Counted from the first letter of the stretch, positions 17,213-26,348 are shown. The stretch: 64,000 nucleotides of DNA from Pelagibacter sp047722505 (GCF_047722505.1 NZ_CP159814.1:682001-746000); one strand, 5' to 3'. Numbers and translations are program-made. Notes: a model not told the origin generated them from the letters alone.

Positions 17213-18240
17213 TAGATTTGCTCCTCTAACTTTTTAGACATTTCAGCTATATTTTCTGGTGGCCAGTTTGGTATTTCCATACCTAAATATAAAGACATAC
17301 CAGTTAAAACTTCTTTTATTTCATTAAGTGATTTTCTTCCAAAGTTAGGTGTTCTAAGCATTTCTCCTTCAGATTTTTGAACTAAATCACCAATATAAAT
17401 AATGTTATCATTTTTCAAGCAATTCATAGAACGAACAGATAATTCAAGCTCATCTACTTTTCTTAATAAATTTTTATTGAATTCAGGCTCAGATGATACT
17501 TCTTTTACAGGAACTTCCACTGGTTCATCAAAATTAACAAACATATTTAGTTGATCTTGGAAAATTCTAGCAGAATAAGCAACAGCATCTTCAGCAGAAA
17601 TTGATCCATTAGTTTCAACTTCCATAATTAATTTATCATAATCCAGGGCTTTTCCTTCTCTTGCAGTGCTGATTGCGTATGAGACTTTCTTAACTGGACT
17701 GTATAATGAATCTATAGCAATTAAGCCTAAAGGTGGCTCTTCTGGCTTATTCATCACTGCTGGCACGTATCCCTTACCTGTTCCAACATTCATTTCCATG
17801 TGGAAATTTGTATTTTCGTCTAAGTTGCAGATAACTAAATCAGGGTTTAGTATCTCAATATCAGTAACTGGTACTATGTCAGAAGCTTTAATTTCTCCAG
17901 GTCCTTTTGCATCTAAAATAAGTTTTTTAGTACCTTCAGAAGAACTTTTTAAAGCTAAAGATTTAACGTTAAGAACGATATCTGTTACATCTTCTCTAAC
18001 ACCTTTAATGGATGTGAACTCGTGTAATACACCATCTATTTGAATTGAAGTAACAGCTGCACCTCTTATAGAGGAAAGTAAAATTCTTCTTAAAGAGTTA
18101 CCTAAAGTTAAGCCGTAACCTTTTTCTAAAGGTTCAGCAATAATTTTTGCATGTGATTTGTCATCACTGATCTTAACATCTAATTGAGCTGGTTTAATTA
18201 ATGCCTTCCAATTTTTAGCATTTACATTTAAACTTTCCAT
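17212..18240 (-). CDS. rpoA: RNA polymerase alpha subunit
   Basis: The alpha dimer nucleates core RNA polymerase and its C-terminal domain contacts UP elements and activators. The 342-residue protein has the N-terminal assembly domain (GYGLTLGNSLRRILLSS near residue 41) and the C-terminal domain with the helix-hairpin-helix segment LRTPNFGRKSLNEIKEVL near 295. It sits between rpsK and rplQ as in most bacterial alpha operons. Confidence 0.98.
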   Translation of the reverse strand: MESLNVNAKNWKALIKPAQLDVKISDDKSHAKIIAEPLEKGYGLTLGNSLRRILLSSIRGAAVTSIQIDGVLHEFTSIKGVREDVTDIVLNVKSLALKSSSEGTKKLILDAKGPGEIKASDIVPVTDIEILNPDLVICNLDENTNFHMEMNVGTGKGYVPAVMNKPEEPPLGLIAIDSLYSPVKKVSYAISTAREGKALDYDKLIMEVETNGSISAEDAVAYSARIFQDQLNMFVNFDEPVEVPVKEVSSEPEFNKNLLRKVDELELSVRSMNCLKNDNIIYIGDLVQKSEGEMLRTPNFGRKSLNEIKEVLTGMSLYLGMEIPNWPPENIAEMSKKLEEQI

Positions 18241-18243
18241 TTA

Positions 18244-18696
18244 CTAAACTCTCCTTTTTTTTGGTGGTCTTACGCCGTTATGTGGCATTGGTGTAGTATC
18301 TTTTATTGAAAGAATCTTAAATCCTTTCGCTTGTAAAGCTCTTAATGCAGTTTCTCTTCCTGAACCAGGTCCTTTAACTTCAACTAACAAGGTTTTCATT
18401 CCAAATTCCAATGCTTTTGAAGCAGCTGAGTCTGCAGCGACCTGAGCGGCATAGGGAGTTGATTTTCTTGAACCTTTAAATCCTTTTTGTCCAGCAGATG
18501 CCCAAGAAATGACATTGCCATTAGTATCAGCGATTGAAATTATTGTATTATTAAAAGTCGATTGAACATAAGCAATACCATTAAGAATATTTTTTTTAAT
18601 TTTCTTTTTTTTTGAATATGAACTTTTTTTAGCTTTTTTATCTACTTTTTTTTCAACAACAGCTTCTTTATTTTCAACTTTATCTACTTTAGCCAT
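18244..18696 (-). CDS. rpsK: 30S ribosomal protein S11
   Basis: uS11 forms part of the 30S platform and E site. The conserved body starts around residue 36 (ILNGIAYVQSTFNNTI) and ends with PHNGVRPPKKRRV. The first 35 residues are a low-complexity Lys/Val/Glu extension not seen in the 127-130-residue relatives I know; no internal start would remove all of it. Eight bases separate the gene from rpsM. Confidence 0.97.
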   Translation of the reverse strand: MAKVDKVENKEAVVEKKVDKKAKKSSYSKKKKIKKNILNGIAYVQSTFNNTIISIADTNGNVISWASAGQKGFKGSRKSTPYAAQVAADSAASKALEFGMKTLLVEVKGPGSGRETALRALQAKGFKILSIKDTTPMPHNGVRPPKKRRV

Positions 18697-18703
18697 AAAT
18701 CAA

Positions 18704-19087
18704 TTATTTTTTAAGTGGTGTTAATTTTTTACCTGCGATTGCAATTGCTTTACCTTTTCTTGTTCTAGCATTACATCTAGTTCTTTGACCTCTCACAGGA
18801 AGTTTTTTTCTGTGTCTTGATCCTCTATAACATGCAAGATCAATTAATCTTTTAATAGTTAAAGAATAGTCTCTTCTTAAATCACCCTCTACTTTGAAAT
18901 TTGCATCAATGTACTCTCTTATTTTTAAAATGTCTTCGTCGGTAAGTTCATTAATTCTTTTTGCTTTGGGAATCTCTAATGAGGTACATATCTGGTTTGA
19001 AAAATTGTTACCAATACCATAAATATAAGTTAGTCCTATGTGAACAAGTTTATTTTGGGGAATGTTAACACCTGCAATACGAGCCAT
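18704..19087 (-). CDS. rpsM: 30S ribosomal protein S13
   Basis: uS13 sits in the 30S head and bridges to the 50S. The product opens MARIAGVNIPQNK and ends with the rRNA/tRNA-contacting tail containing RGQRTRCNARTRKGK; 127 residues is a normal length. The rpmJ gene that often lies between secY and rpsM in other phyla is absent here; adk lies in that position. Confidence 0.97.
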   Translation of the reverse strand: MARIAGVNIPQNKLVHIGLTYIYGIGNNFSNQICTSLEIPKAKRINELTDEDILKIREYIDANFKVEGDLRRDYSLTIKRLIDLACYRGSRHRKKLPVRGQRTRCNARTRKGKAIAIAGKKLTPLKK

Positions 19088-19142
19088 ATATTTGAGAATA
19101 AATTTAGCCTTTTATATAAGAAGATGTTCTAAAGTCAATGTC

Positions 19143-19784
19143 TTAAACCTTAAGAATATCATCGATTTTGGTAGTAATTTGATCAATTTCTTGGGCTCCA
19201 TCAATTTCAGTGAAGTTTAAATTTTTGCTATAAAAATCTAATATGGGTTTTGTCGCTGTCATATATGTGTCATATCTAGCTATTACTACTTCTAAATTAT
19301 CATCTTTTCTCTTTTTTAAATGTTCAGGCCCACAAGGATGTAGTTCTATTTGTTCTTTGTTAAAGTACTCATTTAAGGTCATGTTACATTTTTCACAAGT
19401 CATACGACCCATAATGCGTTTTTCGATGATATCTCTTGAAACGTTAAGAAATATAGTGTGGCCAATTGTTTGTTTAAATTCATTTAAAATGAGCTCAAGA
19501 TTGATTGCTTGCTCAATATTTCTTGGATATCCATCAAAAATAATTCTGTCCCTAAATTTTAGATGAGTTATAGCTTGTTTAAGCAAAGTATTAACAGCCT
19601 CGTCTGAAACAAACTCTCCATTAGATATAAGTTGTTCAATTTTAGAGCCTAGTGAAGTTTTTAATTTAACCTCGTCTCTTAATAAATTTCCAGTTGAAAG
19701 CTGAAAGTAATTATGTTTTTTAACAATAAACTGAGCCTGTGTCCCCTTTCCAGCACCAGGAGGACCAAATAAAATTATATTCAC
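19143..19784 (-). CDS. adk: Adenylate kinase
   Basis: Adk balances ATP, ADP and AMP. The P-loop GPPGAGKGT lies at residues 7-15, and DGYPRNIEQA is the AMP-site helix. The 213-residue length marks the long-LID form. The LID contains MTCEKCN and later HPCGPEH, so it has three cysteines and histidines that might bind zinc, but not a clean Cys4 set. The position between secY and rpsM is the usual spc-alpha junction. Confidence 0.96.
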   Translation of the reverse strand: MNIILFGPPGAGKGTQAQFIVKKHNYFQLSTGNLLRDEVKLKTSLGSKIEQLISNGEFVSDEAVNTLLKQAITHLKFRDRIIFDGYPRNIEQAINLELILNEFKQTIGHTIFLNVSRDIIEKRIMGRMTCEKCNMTLNEYFNKEQIELHPCGPEHLKKRKDDNLEVVIARYDTYMTATKPILDFYSKNLNFTEIDGAQEIDQITTKIDDILKV

Positions 19785-19787
19785 AAT

Positions 19788-21068
19788 TTACTTACCGAAT
19801 TTTGTTTTTTTTATTAGTTGCTCATATTGTGAGCTCATTAATCTAGTTTGTATTTGTGTTACCGTATCAATTGCAACAACAACAACAATCAAGATTGATG
19901 TTCCACCTAAATAAAAAGGTATTGGATAATTTGCAATTAAAAATTCAGGCATTAAACATACGATTGTTAAATAAAGAGCACCAATAGTTGTAAGTTTTGT
20001 TACGATTTTTTCAATATATAATGAAGTGTTTTCTCCAGGTCTAATACCGGGAACAAAACCACCATATTTTCTTAAATTATCAGCAGTCTCTGTTGGATTA
20101 AATGTTATCGATGTATAAAAAAAAGTAAAAAATATTATTCCTGAAGCGTAAAGCAGCATGTAGAGAGGTTGTCCTTGTGTAAAGTATGAACTTAAATTTA
20201 GGAACGTATCATTGTCTGAAAAACTGAAATTAGAAAAAGTTACAGGTAATAATAATAAAGCTGATGCAAAAATTGCTGGAATAACACCAGCCTGGTTAAT
20301 CTTTAAGGGTAAATGAGAGGACTCACCACCATACATTTTATTTCCCATTTGTCTTTTAGGGTAATTTATTAAAATTTTTCTTAATGCTCTTTCCATAAAA
20401 ACAATGAACATTATTGTTGCAACTAATAGTACAAAAATTCCAATAATCATAATTGTAGATATTGCACCAGTTCTACCAAGTTCAAAAGTGGTAACTAAAG
20501 CTCTTGGGATTTCAGCAACAATACCAGCAAAAATAATCAATGAAATACCATTACCAATACCTCTTTGCGTTATTTGTTCACCCAACCACATTAAAAACAT
20601 TGTACCTGCAACAATGGTTGAGACTGCTGTTACAGTAAAAAATAATCCTGGATTAATAACTAAGTCAGCAGAAGATTGTAAACCTATAGATAATCCATAA
20701 CCCTGAATAGTAGCAAGAATAACTGTTCCATATCTTGTGATCTGAGTGATTTTTGCTCTTCCAGTTTCACCTTGTGCCTTTAAATTTTTAAAATAATCAG
20801 ATACGCCAGTTAACAACTGAACTATAATTGAAGATGAAATATAAGGCATGATTCCAAGTGCAAATATGGCCATTCTACTTACAGCTCCGCCTGAAAAAAC
20901 ATTAAACATTCCAAGTAATCCTTTTTGATTACCGCTCATCATTGTTTGTAATTGCTCAGGATCAATACCTGGAATTGGCACAAAAGTACCAAATCTATAA
21001 ACTGCTAGGATAAAAATTGTAAAGATTATTCGATTTTTAAGATCATTAGTTTGAGAAGATGCACTCAT
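19788..21068 (-). CDS. secY: Protein translocase subunit SecY
   Basis: SecY is the channel of the Sec translocon in the inner membrane. The 426-residue sequence has about ten hydrophobic spans and the family landmarks GTFVPIPGIDPEQL (near residue 28), GIMPYISSSIIVQLL (TM2 region) and the cytosolic loop TADNLRKYGGFVPGIRPG. It lies directly before adk and after rplO. SecE is encoded at 43784-43975 in the same block. Confidence 0.97.
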   Translation of the reverse strand: MSASSQTNDLKNRIIFTIFILAVYRFGTFVPIPGIDPEQLQTMMSGNQKGLLGMFNVFSGGAVSRMAIFALGIMPYISSSIIVQLLTGVSDYFKNLKAQGETGRAKITQITRYGTVILATIQGYGLSIGLQSSADLVINPGLFFTVTAVSTIVAGTMFLMWLGEQITQRGIGNGISLIIFAGIVAEIPRALVTTFELGRTGAISTIMIIGIFVLLVATIMFIVFMERALRKILINYPKRQMGNKMYGGESSHLPLKINQAGVIPAIFASALLLLPVTFSNFSFSDNDTFLNLSSYFTQGQPLYMLLYASGIIFFTFFYTSITFNPTETADNLRKYGGFVPGIRPGENTSLYIEKIVTKLTTIGALYLTIVCLMPEFLIANYPIPFYLGGTSILIVVVVAIDTVTQIQTRLMSSQYEQLIKKTKFGK

Positions 21069-21078
21069 AATATCTTAA

Positions 21079-21540
21079 TTATTTTTTCAATTCTATTTTG
21101 CAGCCTGCTTTTTCCAATTTAACTACAGCAGCTTTTGATATTAGATCAGCTTCAATGCTAACTTTATCTTTAATGTCACCTGTGCCTAGTATTTTTAATT
21201 TTTGAGAATTCTTATTAATTAATTTCAATTTAATAAGTAAAGCTATGTTTATTACATCGCTTGAATTAATTGTTTTTTCATCAATATATGATTGAATTTT
21301 TTCCAAATTCATTATTGCTATAACGGCTTGGTATCTCTTAATTGCATTAAAGCCTCTTTTAGGTAATCTTCTGTATAAAGGCATTTGACCGCCTTCAAAA
21401 GCTTTAATAGCAACACCAGATCTAGACTTTTGACCCTTAACTCCTCTTCCAGAAGTTTTACCTTTTCCAGAACCGATACCTCTACCAACTCTCATTTTTT
21501 TTTTATATAAAACTTTTCCTGTAGTATTTAATGTACTCAT
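21079..21540 (-). CDS. rplO: 50S ribosomal protein L15
   Basis: uL15 binds 23S rRNA late in 50S assembly. The Gly/Lys-rich N-terminal extension is clear (RVGRGIGSGKGKTSGRG), followed by GFEGGQ-like FEGGQMPLYRRLPKRGF. The 153-residue length is normal. Its start overlaps the rpsE stop by one base, which leaves no room for rpmD (L30), normally placed between these two genes. Confidence 0.97.
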   Translation of the reverse strand: MSTLNTTGKVLYKKKMRVGRGIGSGKGKTSGRGVKGQKSRSGVAIKAFEGGQMPLYRRLPKRGFNAIKRYQAVIAIMNLEKIQSYIDEKTINSSDVINIALLIKLKLINKNSQKLKILGTGDIKDKVSIEADLISKAAVVKLEKAGCKIELKK

Positions 21541-22052
21541 TATCCTCTTTTTTCAATTACGTCAGAAATTTTTTTATTTCTAATTGTTGCTATATGTTTT
21601 GGTGAATTTTGTTTTGAAAGAGCCTTCATTGTAGCTCGTATCATGTTGTGAGGGTTTGATGTTCCCATTGATTTAGCAACTATGTCCTTAATTCCTAAAA
21701 CTTCACAAACTGCTCGTACAGGACCTCCAGCAATGATACCCGTTCCTTTTGGCGCTGATCTTAAAATAATCTTACCTGCTCCATCTTTACCGTAAACATC
21801 ATGGTGTATAGTTCTACCTTCTCTTAAAGGTATATGAATTAATTTTCTTCTAGCAGTTTCATTTGCTTTTTTAATTGCGTCTGGAACTTGTTTAGCTTTA
21901 GCATGCGCTATACCAATTTTACCTGCTTGATTTCCAACAACAACTAGTGCTGAAAAACCAAATCTACGTCCACCTTTTACAACTTTAGTAATTCTATTAA
22001 TGTGAACTAATTTTTCTAAAATTCCATCGTCAATTTTTTTTTTAAAATCCAT
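21540..22052 (-). CDS. rpsE: 30S ribosomal protein S5
   Basis: uS5 lines the mRNA entry channel and affects decoding fidelity. The 170-residue product contains the family signature VVKGGRRFGFSALVVVGN (near residue 24), the helicase-like loop region, and SMGTSNPHNMIRAT near 130. The gene lies between rplR and rplO. Confidence 0.97.
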   Translation of the reverse strand: MDFKKKIDDGILEKLVHINRITKVVKGGRRFGFSALVVVGNQAGKIGIAHAKAKQVPDAIKKANETARRKLIHIPLREGRTIHHDVYGKDGAGKIILRSAPKGTGIIAGGPVRAVCEVLGIKDIVAKSMGTSNPHNMIRATMKALSKQNSPKHIATIRNKKISDVIEKRG

Positions 22053-22054
22053 AA

Positions 22055-22411
22055 TTAAAATTCCATTCCATTTTTACGTAACGTTTCAGCAAATGCCTTA
22101 ACTCTACCGTGATATTTATAAACACCTCTGTCAAAATAGATTTTTGTTATCTTTTTTTCTACTGCTTTTTTTGCTAATTTTTCAGCAACAATTTTAGAAA
22201 TATCCGTCTTATTGCCTTTACTCATAGCTTTAACATCTTTTTCAATAGATGAAGAAGAAAGCAAGGTAATGTTTTTAACATCATCAATGATTTGAGCAGA
22301 TATATTTTTTAAAGACCTTGAAATACTTAGTCTAAATCTATCGGGAGAAGAGACGTTTTTAACTTTATTAGTTACTCTAAATTTTTTTCTTTGGATTGCA
22401 TTTAATTTCAT
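22055..22411 (-). CDS. rplR: 50S ribosomal protein L18
   Basis: uL18 joins 5S rRNA to the central protuberance. The 118-residue sequence has RFRLSISRSLKNISAQIIDD near residue 26 and ends with the usual YHGRVKAFAETLRKNGMEF. Its start overlaps the rplF stop by one base. Confidence 0.97.
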   Translation of the reverse strand: MKLNAIQRKKFRVTNKVKNVSSPDRFRLSISRSLKNISAQIIDDVKNITLLSSSSIEKDVKAMSKGNKTDISKIVAEKLAKKAVEKKITKIYFDRGVYKYHGRVKAFAETLRKNGMEF

Positions 22412-22950
22412 TATTTTTTCTTTCCTTCTTTTCTTAATATATACTGACCTTTTTCTCTAATACCCTTACCTTTATAAGGTTCTGGTTTTCTAAAAGATTT
22501 AATTTTTGAACAAACCATACCAACTTGTTGCTTGTCAGATCCACTAACTTTGACAGTCGTTTGTTTTTCAACAACAATTTTAATACCTTCTGGTATATCA
22601 AAATTTATATCATGACTATAACCAAGCTGTAGATTTAATTGTTTTTCTTTTAGCGCAGCTCTATAACCAACACCAACTAACTCTAATATTTTTTCATATC
22701 CAGTACTAGAACCAATAACAGCATTATTTATTAAACTTCTATTCATTCCCCATAGTCTTTTTGAATTTTGATCAACTTTTATTGGTTTGATTGATATCTC
22801 TTTTCCTTCAGTAATATCAACTTTAAACATTTCTAAATCAACGTTAAGAGATTTTTTCCCTAATGGTCCTTCAATATTAAGCACGTTACCAGATAGCACT
22901 GCTTTAACTTTTTCAGGAATTGAAATACTTATTTTACCGATTTTAGACAT
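22411..22950 (-). CDS. rplF: 50S ribosomal protein L6
   Basis: uL6 sits near the factor-binding stalk base. The 179 residues contain two related domains; the first opens SKIGKISISIPEKVKA, the second includes ELVGVGYRAALKEKQLNLQLGYSH. The C terminus has the signature PEPYKGKGIREKGQYILRKEGKKK-like tail. It overlaps rpsH and rplR by one base on either side. Confidence 0.97.
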   Translation of the reverse strand: MSKIGKISISIPEKVKAVLSGNVLNIEGPLGKKSLNVDLEMFKVDITEGKEISIKPIKVDQNSKRLWGMNRSLINNAVIGSSTGYEKILELVGVGYRAALKEKQLNLQLGYSHDINFDIPEGIKIVVEKQTTVKVSGSDKQQVGMVCSKIKSFRKPEPYKGKGIREKGQYILRKEGKKK

Positions 22951-23345
22951 TAAAATACCTTACAGATTATTTCACCACCAACTTTTTGTTTTCTAGCATC
23001 AACATCAGTCATAACACCTTTTGGAGTAGAAACTATCGCTACACCGAGCCCACCATTAATTTTTGGTAAACTGTCAGCACTTGAAAAAATTCTTCTTCCT
23101 GGCTTTGACACTCTTTCAAATGTGCTAATGACTGGGTTTCCTGAATAATATTTAAGGTCTATAGATAAAACTGGTTTTTTATCTTCAGTATCAATTTTAT
23201 ATTCTTTAATAAAACCTTCATTTTTTAAAATATCTGCAATTTTCACTTTAAAGTTAGAAGAGGGCAGTGCAACTTTTTTGTGATTTCTCACTAAAGCATT
23301 TTTTATTCTTGCAATCATATCACCTATTGGGTCACTTAAGCTCAT
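22950..23345 (-). CDS. rpsH: 30S ribosomal protein S8
   Basis: uS8 binds 16S rRNA helix 21 and in enterobacteria represses its own operon. The 131-residue protein starts MSLSDPIGDMIARIKNA and ends GVMTDVDARKQKVGGEIICKVF, both standard. It lies between rpsN and rplF. Confidence 0.97.
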   Translation of the reverse strand: MSLSDPIGDMIARIKNALVRNHKKVALPSSNFKVKIADILKNEGFIKEYKIDTEDKKPVLSIDLKYYSGNPVISTFERVSKPGRRIFSSADSLPKINGGLGVAIVSTPKGVMTDVDARKQKVGGEIICKVF

Positions 23346-23355
23346 ATATTCCTTT

Positions 23356-23661
23356 CTACCAGCTCGACTTCGTCATGCCTGGAATTAATCCATGCAATCC
23401 TAAGTCCCTTAAAGCTATTCTTGATATTTTTAATTTTCTGTAAACACCATGTGGTCTTCCAGTAATTTGACATCTATTCATCACTCTATTTTTAGCTGAA
23501 TTTCTAGGTAAATTAGATAATTTTTGTTGTGCTTTAAATCTTTCTTCAAGAGAAATTTTCTTATCCATGATAATTTTTTTTAAAGCTAATCTTTTTTTAA
23601 ACAATCTATCTGAAAGTTTAATTCTTTTATCGTTTTTTTGAACTGCACTTACTTTAGCCAT
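23356..23661 (-). CDS. rpsN: 30S ribosomal protein S14
   Basis: uS14 is in the 30S head. The 101-residue length and the absence of CxxC pairs show the long, zinc-free form. The C-terminal signature RCQITGRPHGVYRKLKISR and final GLIPGMTKSSW are as expected. Confidence 0.97.
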   Translation of the reverse strand: MAKVSAVQKNDKRIKLSDRLFKKRLALKKIIMDKKISLEERFKAQQKLSNLPRNSAKNRVMNRCQITGRPHGVYRKLKISRIALRDLGLHGLIPGMTKSSW

Positions 23662-23663
23662 TT

Positions 23664-24218
23664 CTAATTGTCTCCTTTTTTAATAAATGGAAAATTTAAT
23701 TTCTCTAGGAGCGCAAAACTATGCTCTTTGTTTATCGCAGCAATTACAACTACAACATCAAGACCTCTAATTTTGTCAATTCTATCAAAATTAACTTCAT
23801 GAAAAATTATATGTTCTTTAATTCCAAAAGTATAATTACCAAATTTATCAAAACCTTTGGGAGATAGACCTCTAAAGTCTTTAATTCTTGGTAACGCAAT
23901 ATTAACTAGTCTATCAATAAACTCATACATTTTATTACCTCTTAAGGTAACTTTTAAACCTGCATTGGTACCTTTTCTTGTTTTAAAGTTAGCAACAGAT
24001 TTTTTAAATTTTGTAACCGTAGGTTTTTGCCCAGTAATTTTTCCTAAATCTTCTTCAGTAGATTTCATGATTTTAGCATCAGCTCCATCAAGACCTAGGC
24101 CCATATTAATAACAACTTTAACAAGTTTTGGTCCTTGAAAAGTATTTTTAAATCCTAATTGCTCTTTAAGAGCAGGTTGAATTTCTTTGTAATAAAGTTC
24201 TTTTAATCTTGGTGTCAT
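23664..24218 (-). CDS. rplE: 50S ribosomal protein L5
   Basis: uL5 binds 5S rRNA and contacts P-site tRNA. The 184-residue product opens with PRLKELYYKEIQPALKEQL and contains the signature VKVVINMGLG near residue 34 and GLSPKGFDKFGNYTFGI near 137. Its start overlaps the rplX stop by one base. Confidence 0.97.
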   Translation of the reverse strand: MTPRLKELYYKEIQPALKEQLGFKNTFQGPKLVKVVINMGLGLDGADAKIMKSTEEDLGKITGQKPTVTKFKKSVANFKTRKGTNAGLKVTLRGNKMYEFIDRLVNIALPRIKDFRGLSPKGFDKFGNYTFGIKEHIIFHEVNFDRIDKIRGLDVVVVIAAINKEHSFALLEKLNFPFIKKGDN

Positions 24219-24466
24219 TATTTTTTAGCCTCAGTTTTTTTAATTTTTTCTTTAACATCTATAAGTGCAAGGTTTGAAATATGTATAAAACTTTCTTTCG
24301 AAATAATTCCACCTTTTTTTTCTTTCGTAGTTTTAACGTGTTTTTTCACAATATTAATTCCTTGAACTTTTGCTCTATTGTTGGGTCTATCTATTTCAAT
24401 AACCTCACCTTCTTTTTTTTTATCTCTTCCTGTTAATATTTTTACTTTAGAACCTTTTTTAATCAT
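24218..24466 (-). CDS. rplX: 50S ribosomal protein L24, short form
   Basis: uL24 starts 50S assembly and lies at the exit tunnel. The KOW motif IKKGSKVKILTGRDKKKEGEV is at the N terminus and VQGINIVKKHVK near residue 34. At 82 residues it lacks roughly the last 20 residues of the common 102-105-residue form, so the C-terminal beta extension is missing or reduced. The reading frame is intact and translationally coupled to rplE. Confidence 0.95.
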   Translation of the reverse strand: MIKKGSKVKILTGRDKKKEGEVIEIDRPNNRAKVQGINIVKKHVKTTKEKKGGIISKESFIHISNLALIDVKEKIKKTEAKK

Positions 24467-24467
24467 T

Positions 24468-24836
24468 TTATAATACCTCTGGAGCTAATGAAATTATTTT
24501 CATTTGACCTCTATTTCTTAGTTCTCTTGTAACAGGTCCAAAAATTCTAGTTCCAACCGGTTCACCTTTGTCATCGACTAAAACTGCTGCATTGTTATCA
24601 AATTTAACTTTTGAGCCATCATCTCTATGAATTCCATATTTAACACGAACTACAACTGCTTTGTGCACGGAACCTTTTTTAACTTTACCTTTAGGCATCG
24701 CTTCTTTTACAGCAACAACGATTGTGTCACCAATACTAGCATATCTACGTTTTGATCCACCAAGAACCTTAATACATTCAATTCTTTTTGCCCCAGTGTT
24801 GTCTGCTACTAACATTTCAGTTTGTACCTGTATCAT
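24468..24836 (-). CDS. rplN: 50S ribosomal protein L14
   Basis: uL14 forms inter-subunit bridges with 16S rRNA. The 122-residue sequence opens MIQVQTEMLVADNTGAK and ends GQMKIISLAPEVL, both highly conserved. Its start overlaps the rpsQ stop by four bases (ATGA). Confidence 0.98.
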   Translation of the reverse strand: MIQVQTEMLVADNTGAKRIECIKVLGGSKRRYASIGDTIVVAVKEAMPKGKVKKGSVHKAVVVRVKYGIHRDDGSKVKFDNNAAVLVDDKGEPVGTRIFGPVTRELRNRGQMKIISLAPEVL

Positions 24837-25069
24837 TTAGAACCATCCATTACTTGAAATTTTTTATTTTTTGAAAATGGTTTACATTCAATAATTGAAA
24901 CCTTATCTCCAGTTTTAAATTTATTATTTTCATCATGTGCATTATATTTTTTTTGAACTTTAACCACTTTTTTTAACACAGGATGTGAGTATTTTCTCTC
25001 TACTGCTACAGTAATAGTTTTATTAGGCTTATCACTAGTAACTACTCCCGTTAATATTTTTTTAGGCAT
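24833..25069 (-). CDS. rpsQ: 30S ribosomal protein S17
   Basis: uS17 is a primary 16S rRNA-binding protein. The 78-residue OB-fold sequence opens KKILTGVVTSDKPNKTITV and holds VSIIECKPFSKNKKFQV near the end. It overlaps both rpmC (8 bp) and rplN (4 bp). Confidence 0.97.
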   Translation of the reverse strand: MPKKILTGVVTSDKPNKTITVAVERKYSHPVLKKVVKVQKKYNAHDENNKFKTGDKVSIIECKPFSKNKKFQVMDGSK

Positions 25070-25253
25070 TTAATTTTCCTTTTAGTATAGTTTTTAACCT
25101 TGCAATTGTTTTTTTTGTTTGTCCAATTTTTGATGGGTCTTTAATTTCAGAATTAATTCTTTGAAATCTAAAATTAAATAAATCTTTTTTCAATTTATCT
25201 ATGTTTTTTAAAACTTCGTCTTTGGATAATTTTTTAATTTCTTGTTTTTTCAT
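25062..25253 (-). CDS. rpmC: 50S ribosomal protein L29
   Basis: uL29 is a two-helix protein near the exit tunnel. I start it at the ATG at 25253 (63 residues), two bases beyond the rplP stop; the frame is open three codons further to a TTG inside rplP, but MKKQEIKKLSKDEV is the standard opening. The core FNFRFQRINSEIKDPSKIGQTKK-like helix contains the family signature residues. Confidence 0.95.
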   Translation of the reverse strand: MKKQEIKKLSKDEVLKNIDKLKKDLFNFRFQRINSEIKDPSKIGQTKKTIARLKTILKGKLNA

Positions 25254-25254
25254 A

Positions 25255-25665
25255 TTATGCAAATCTTTTTATAAATTTAGTTTTAATAGGTAATTTAGCA
25301 GACGCTTTATAAAGAGCTTCTTTTGCAATTGCTTCTGAAACACCATCAATTTCAAACAAAATTCTACCAGGTTTAACTCTACATGCCCAATACTCAGGAG
25401 CACCTTTACCTTTACCCATTCTTACTTCAACAGGTTTTTTTGAAACTGGAATATTTGGAAAAATTCTAGTCCAAACACGTCCTTGCCTTTTCATGTGTCT
25501 AGTTAAAGCAACCCTAGCAGCTTCAATTTGTTTACCAATAATTCTTTCAGGAGCCATAGCTTTTAAAGCAAATGATCCGTAATTTATCTTCGCAGCACGT
25601 GTAGCTGTTCCATGAATTCTACCTTTGTGAGCTTTTCTATATTTTGTTCTTACCGGCTGTAACAT
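25255..25665 (-). CDS. rplP: 50S ribosomal protein L16
   Basis: uL16 helps position A-site tRNA. The 136-residue protein opens MLQPVRTKYRKAHKGRIHG and contains RVWTRIFPNIPVSKKPVEVRMG-type signature sequence and GKGAPEYWACRVKPGRILFE. It sits between rpsC and rpmC. Confidence 0.98.
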   Translation of the reverse strand: MLQPVRTKYRKAHKGRIHGTATRAAKINYGSFALKAMAPERIIGKQIEAARVALTRHMKRQGRVWTRIFPNIPVSKKPVEVRMGKGKGAPEYWACRVKPGRILFEIDGVSEAIAKEALYKASAKLPIKTKFIKRFA

Positions 25666-25667
25666 AA

Positions 25668-26348
25668 TTACTCTTTAACCTCTTTAGGTTTAACTTTATT
25701 TGTTTCCTGGCTAAATTCTCTTGCAAAAACTTCACCTTTGTAGATCCAAACTTTAATTCCAATAATTCCAAATGTTGTTAAAGCTTCTGCTTCATCGTAA
25801 TCAATATCTGCTCTTAATGTATGAGAAGGAATACTACCCTCTCTCAACCACTCTGTTCTTGCGATTTCGTTACCACCGAGTCTACCACTTATTGCAACTT
25901 TAATACCCTTCGCACCTAATCTCATACAAGACTGCATGGCTCTCTTCATTGCTCTTCTATATGATATTCTTTTTACTAATTGTTGTGCAATATTTTCGGC
26001 TACTAAAAAAGCATTAGTTTCAGGTTTTTTAACTTCTTTAATATTTAAAGATACTTCATTGTTTGTAAATTTAGATAAATTGTTTTTAATTTTATCAATA
26101 TCACTACCTTTTTTACCAATAACAAACCCTGGTCTTGAAGTATAAATTGTAACAAAACATTTATTTGAAGTTCTCTCTATCATCACTTTTGATACACCAG
26201 AGTTAACTACATTTTTCTTGATATAGGCTCTAATTTTAAAATCTTCAATTAGATAATTTCCAAAATCTTTCTTTTTAGCATACCAAACAGAGTCCCAACC
26301 TCTATTCACACCAAGTCTAAAACCTATCGGATTAACTTTTTGTCCCAT
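25668..26348 (-). CDS. rpsC: 30S ribosomal protein S3
   Basis: uS3 guards the mRNA entry and has helicase activity with S4 and S5. The opening MGQKVNPIGFRLGVNRGWDS, the KH domain (RPGFVIGKKGSDIDKI near residue 73) and the C-terminal GRLGGNEIARTEWLREG are clear. The 226-residue length fits alphaproteobacteria. The gene overlaps the end of rplV by 17 bp. Confidence 0.98.
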   Translation of the reverse strand: MGQKVNPIGFRLGVNRGWDSVWYAKKKDFGNYLIEDFKIRAYIKKNVVNSGVSKVMIERTSNKCFVTIYTSRPGFVIGKKGSDIDKIKNNLSKFTNNEVSLNIKEVKKPETNAFLVAENIAQQLVKRISYRRAMKRAMQSCMRLGAKGIKVAISGRLGGNEIARTEWLREGSIPSHTLRADIDYDEAEALTTFGIIGIKVWIYKGEVFAREFSQETNKVKPKEVKE

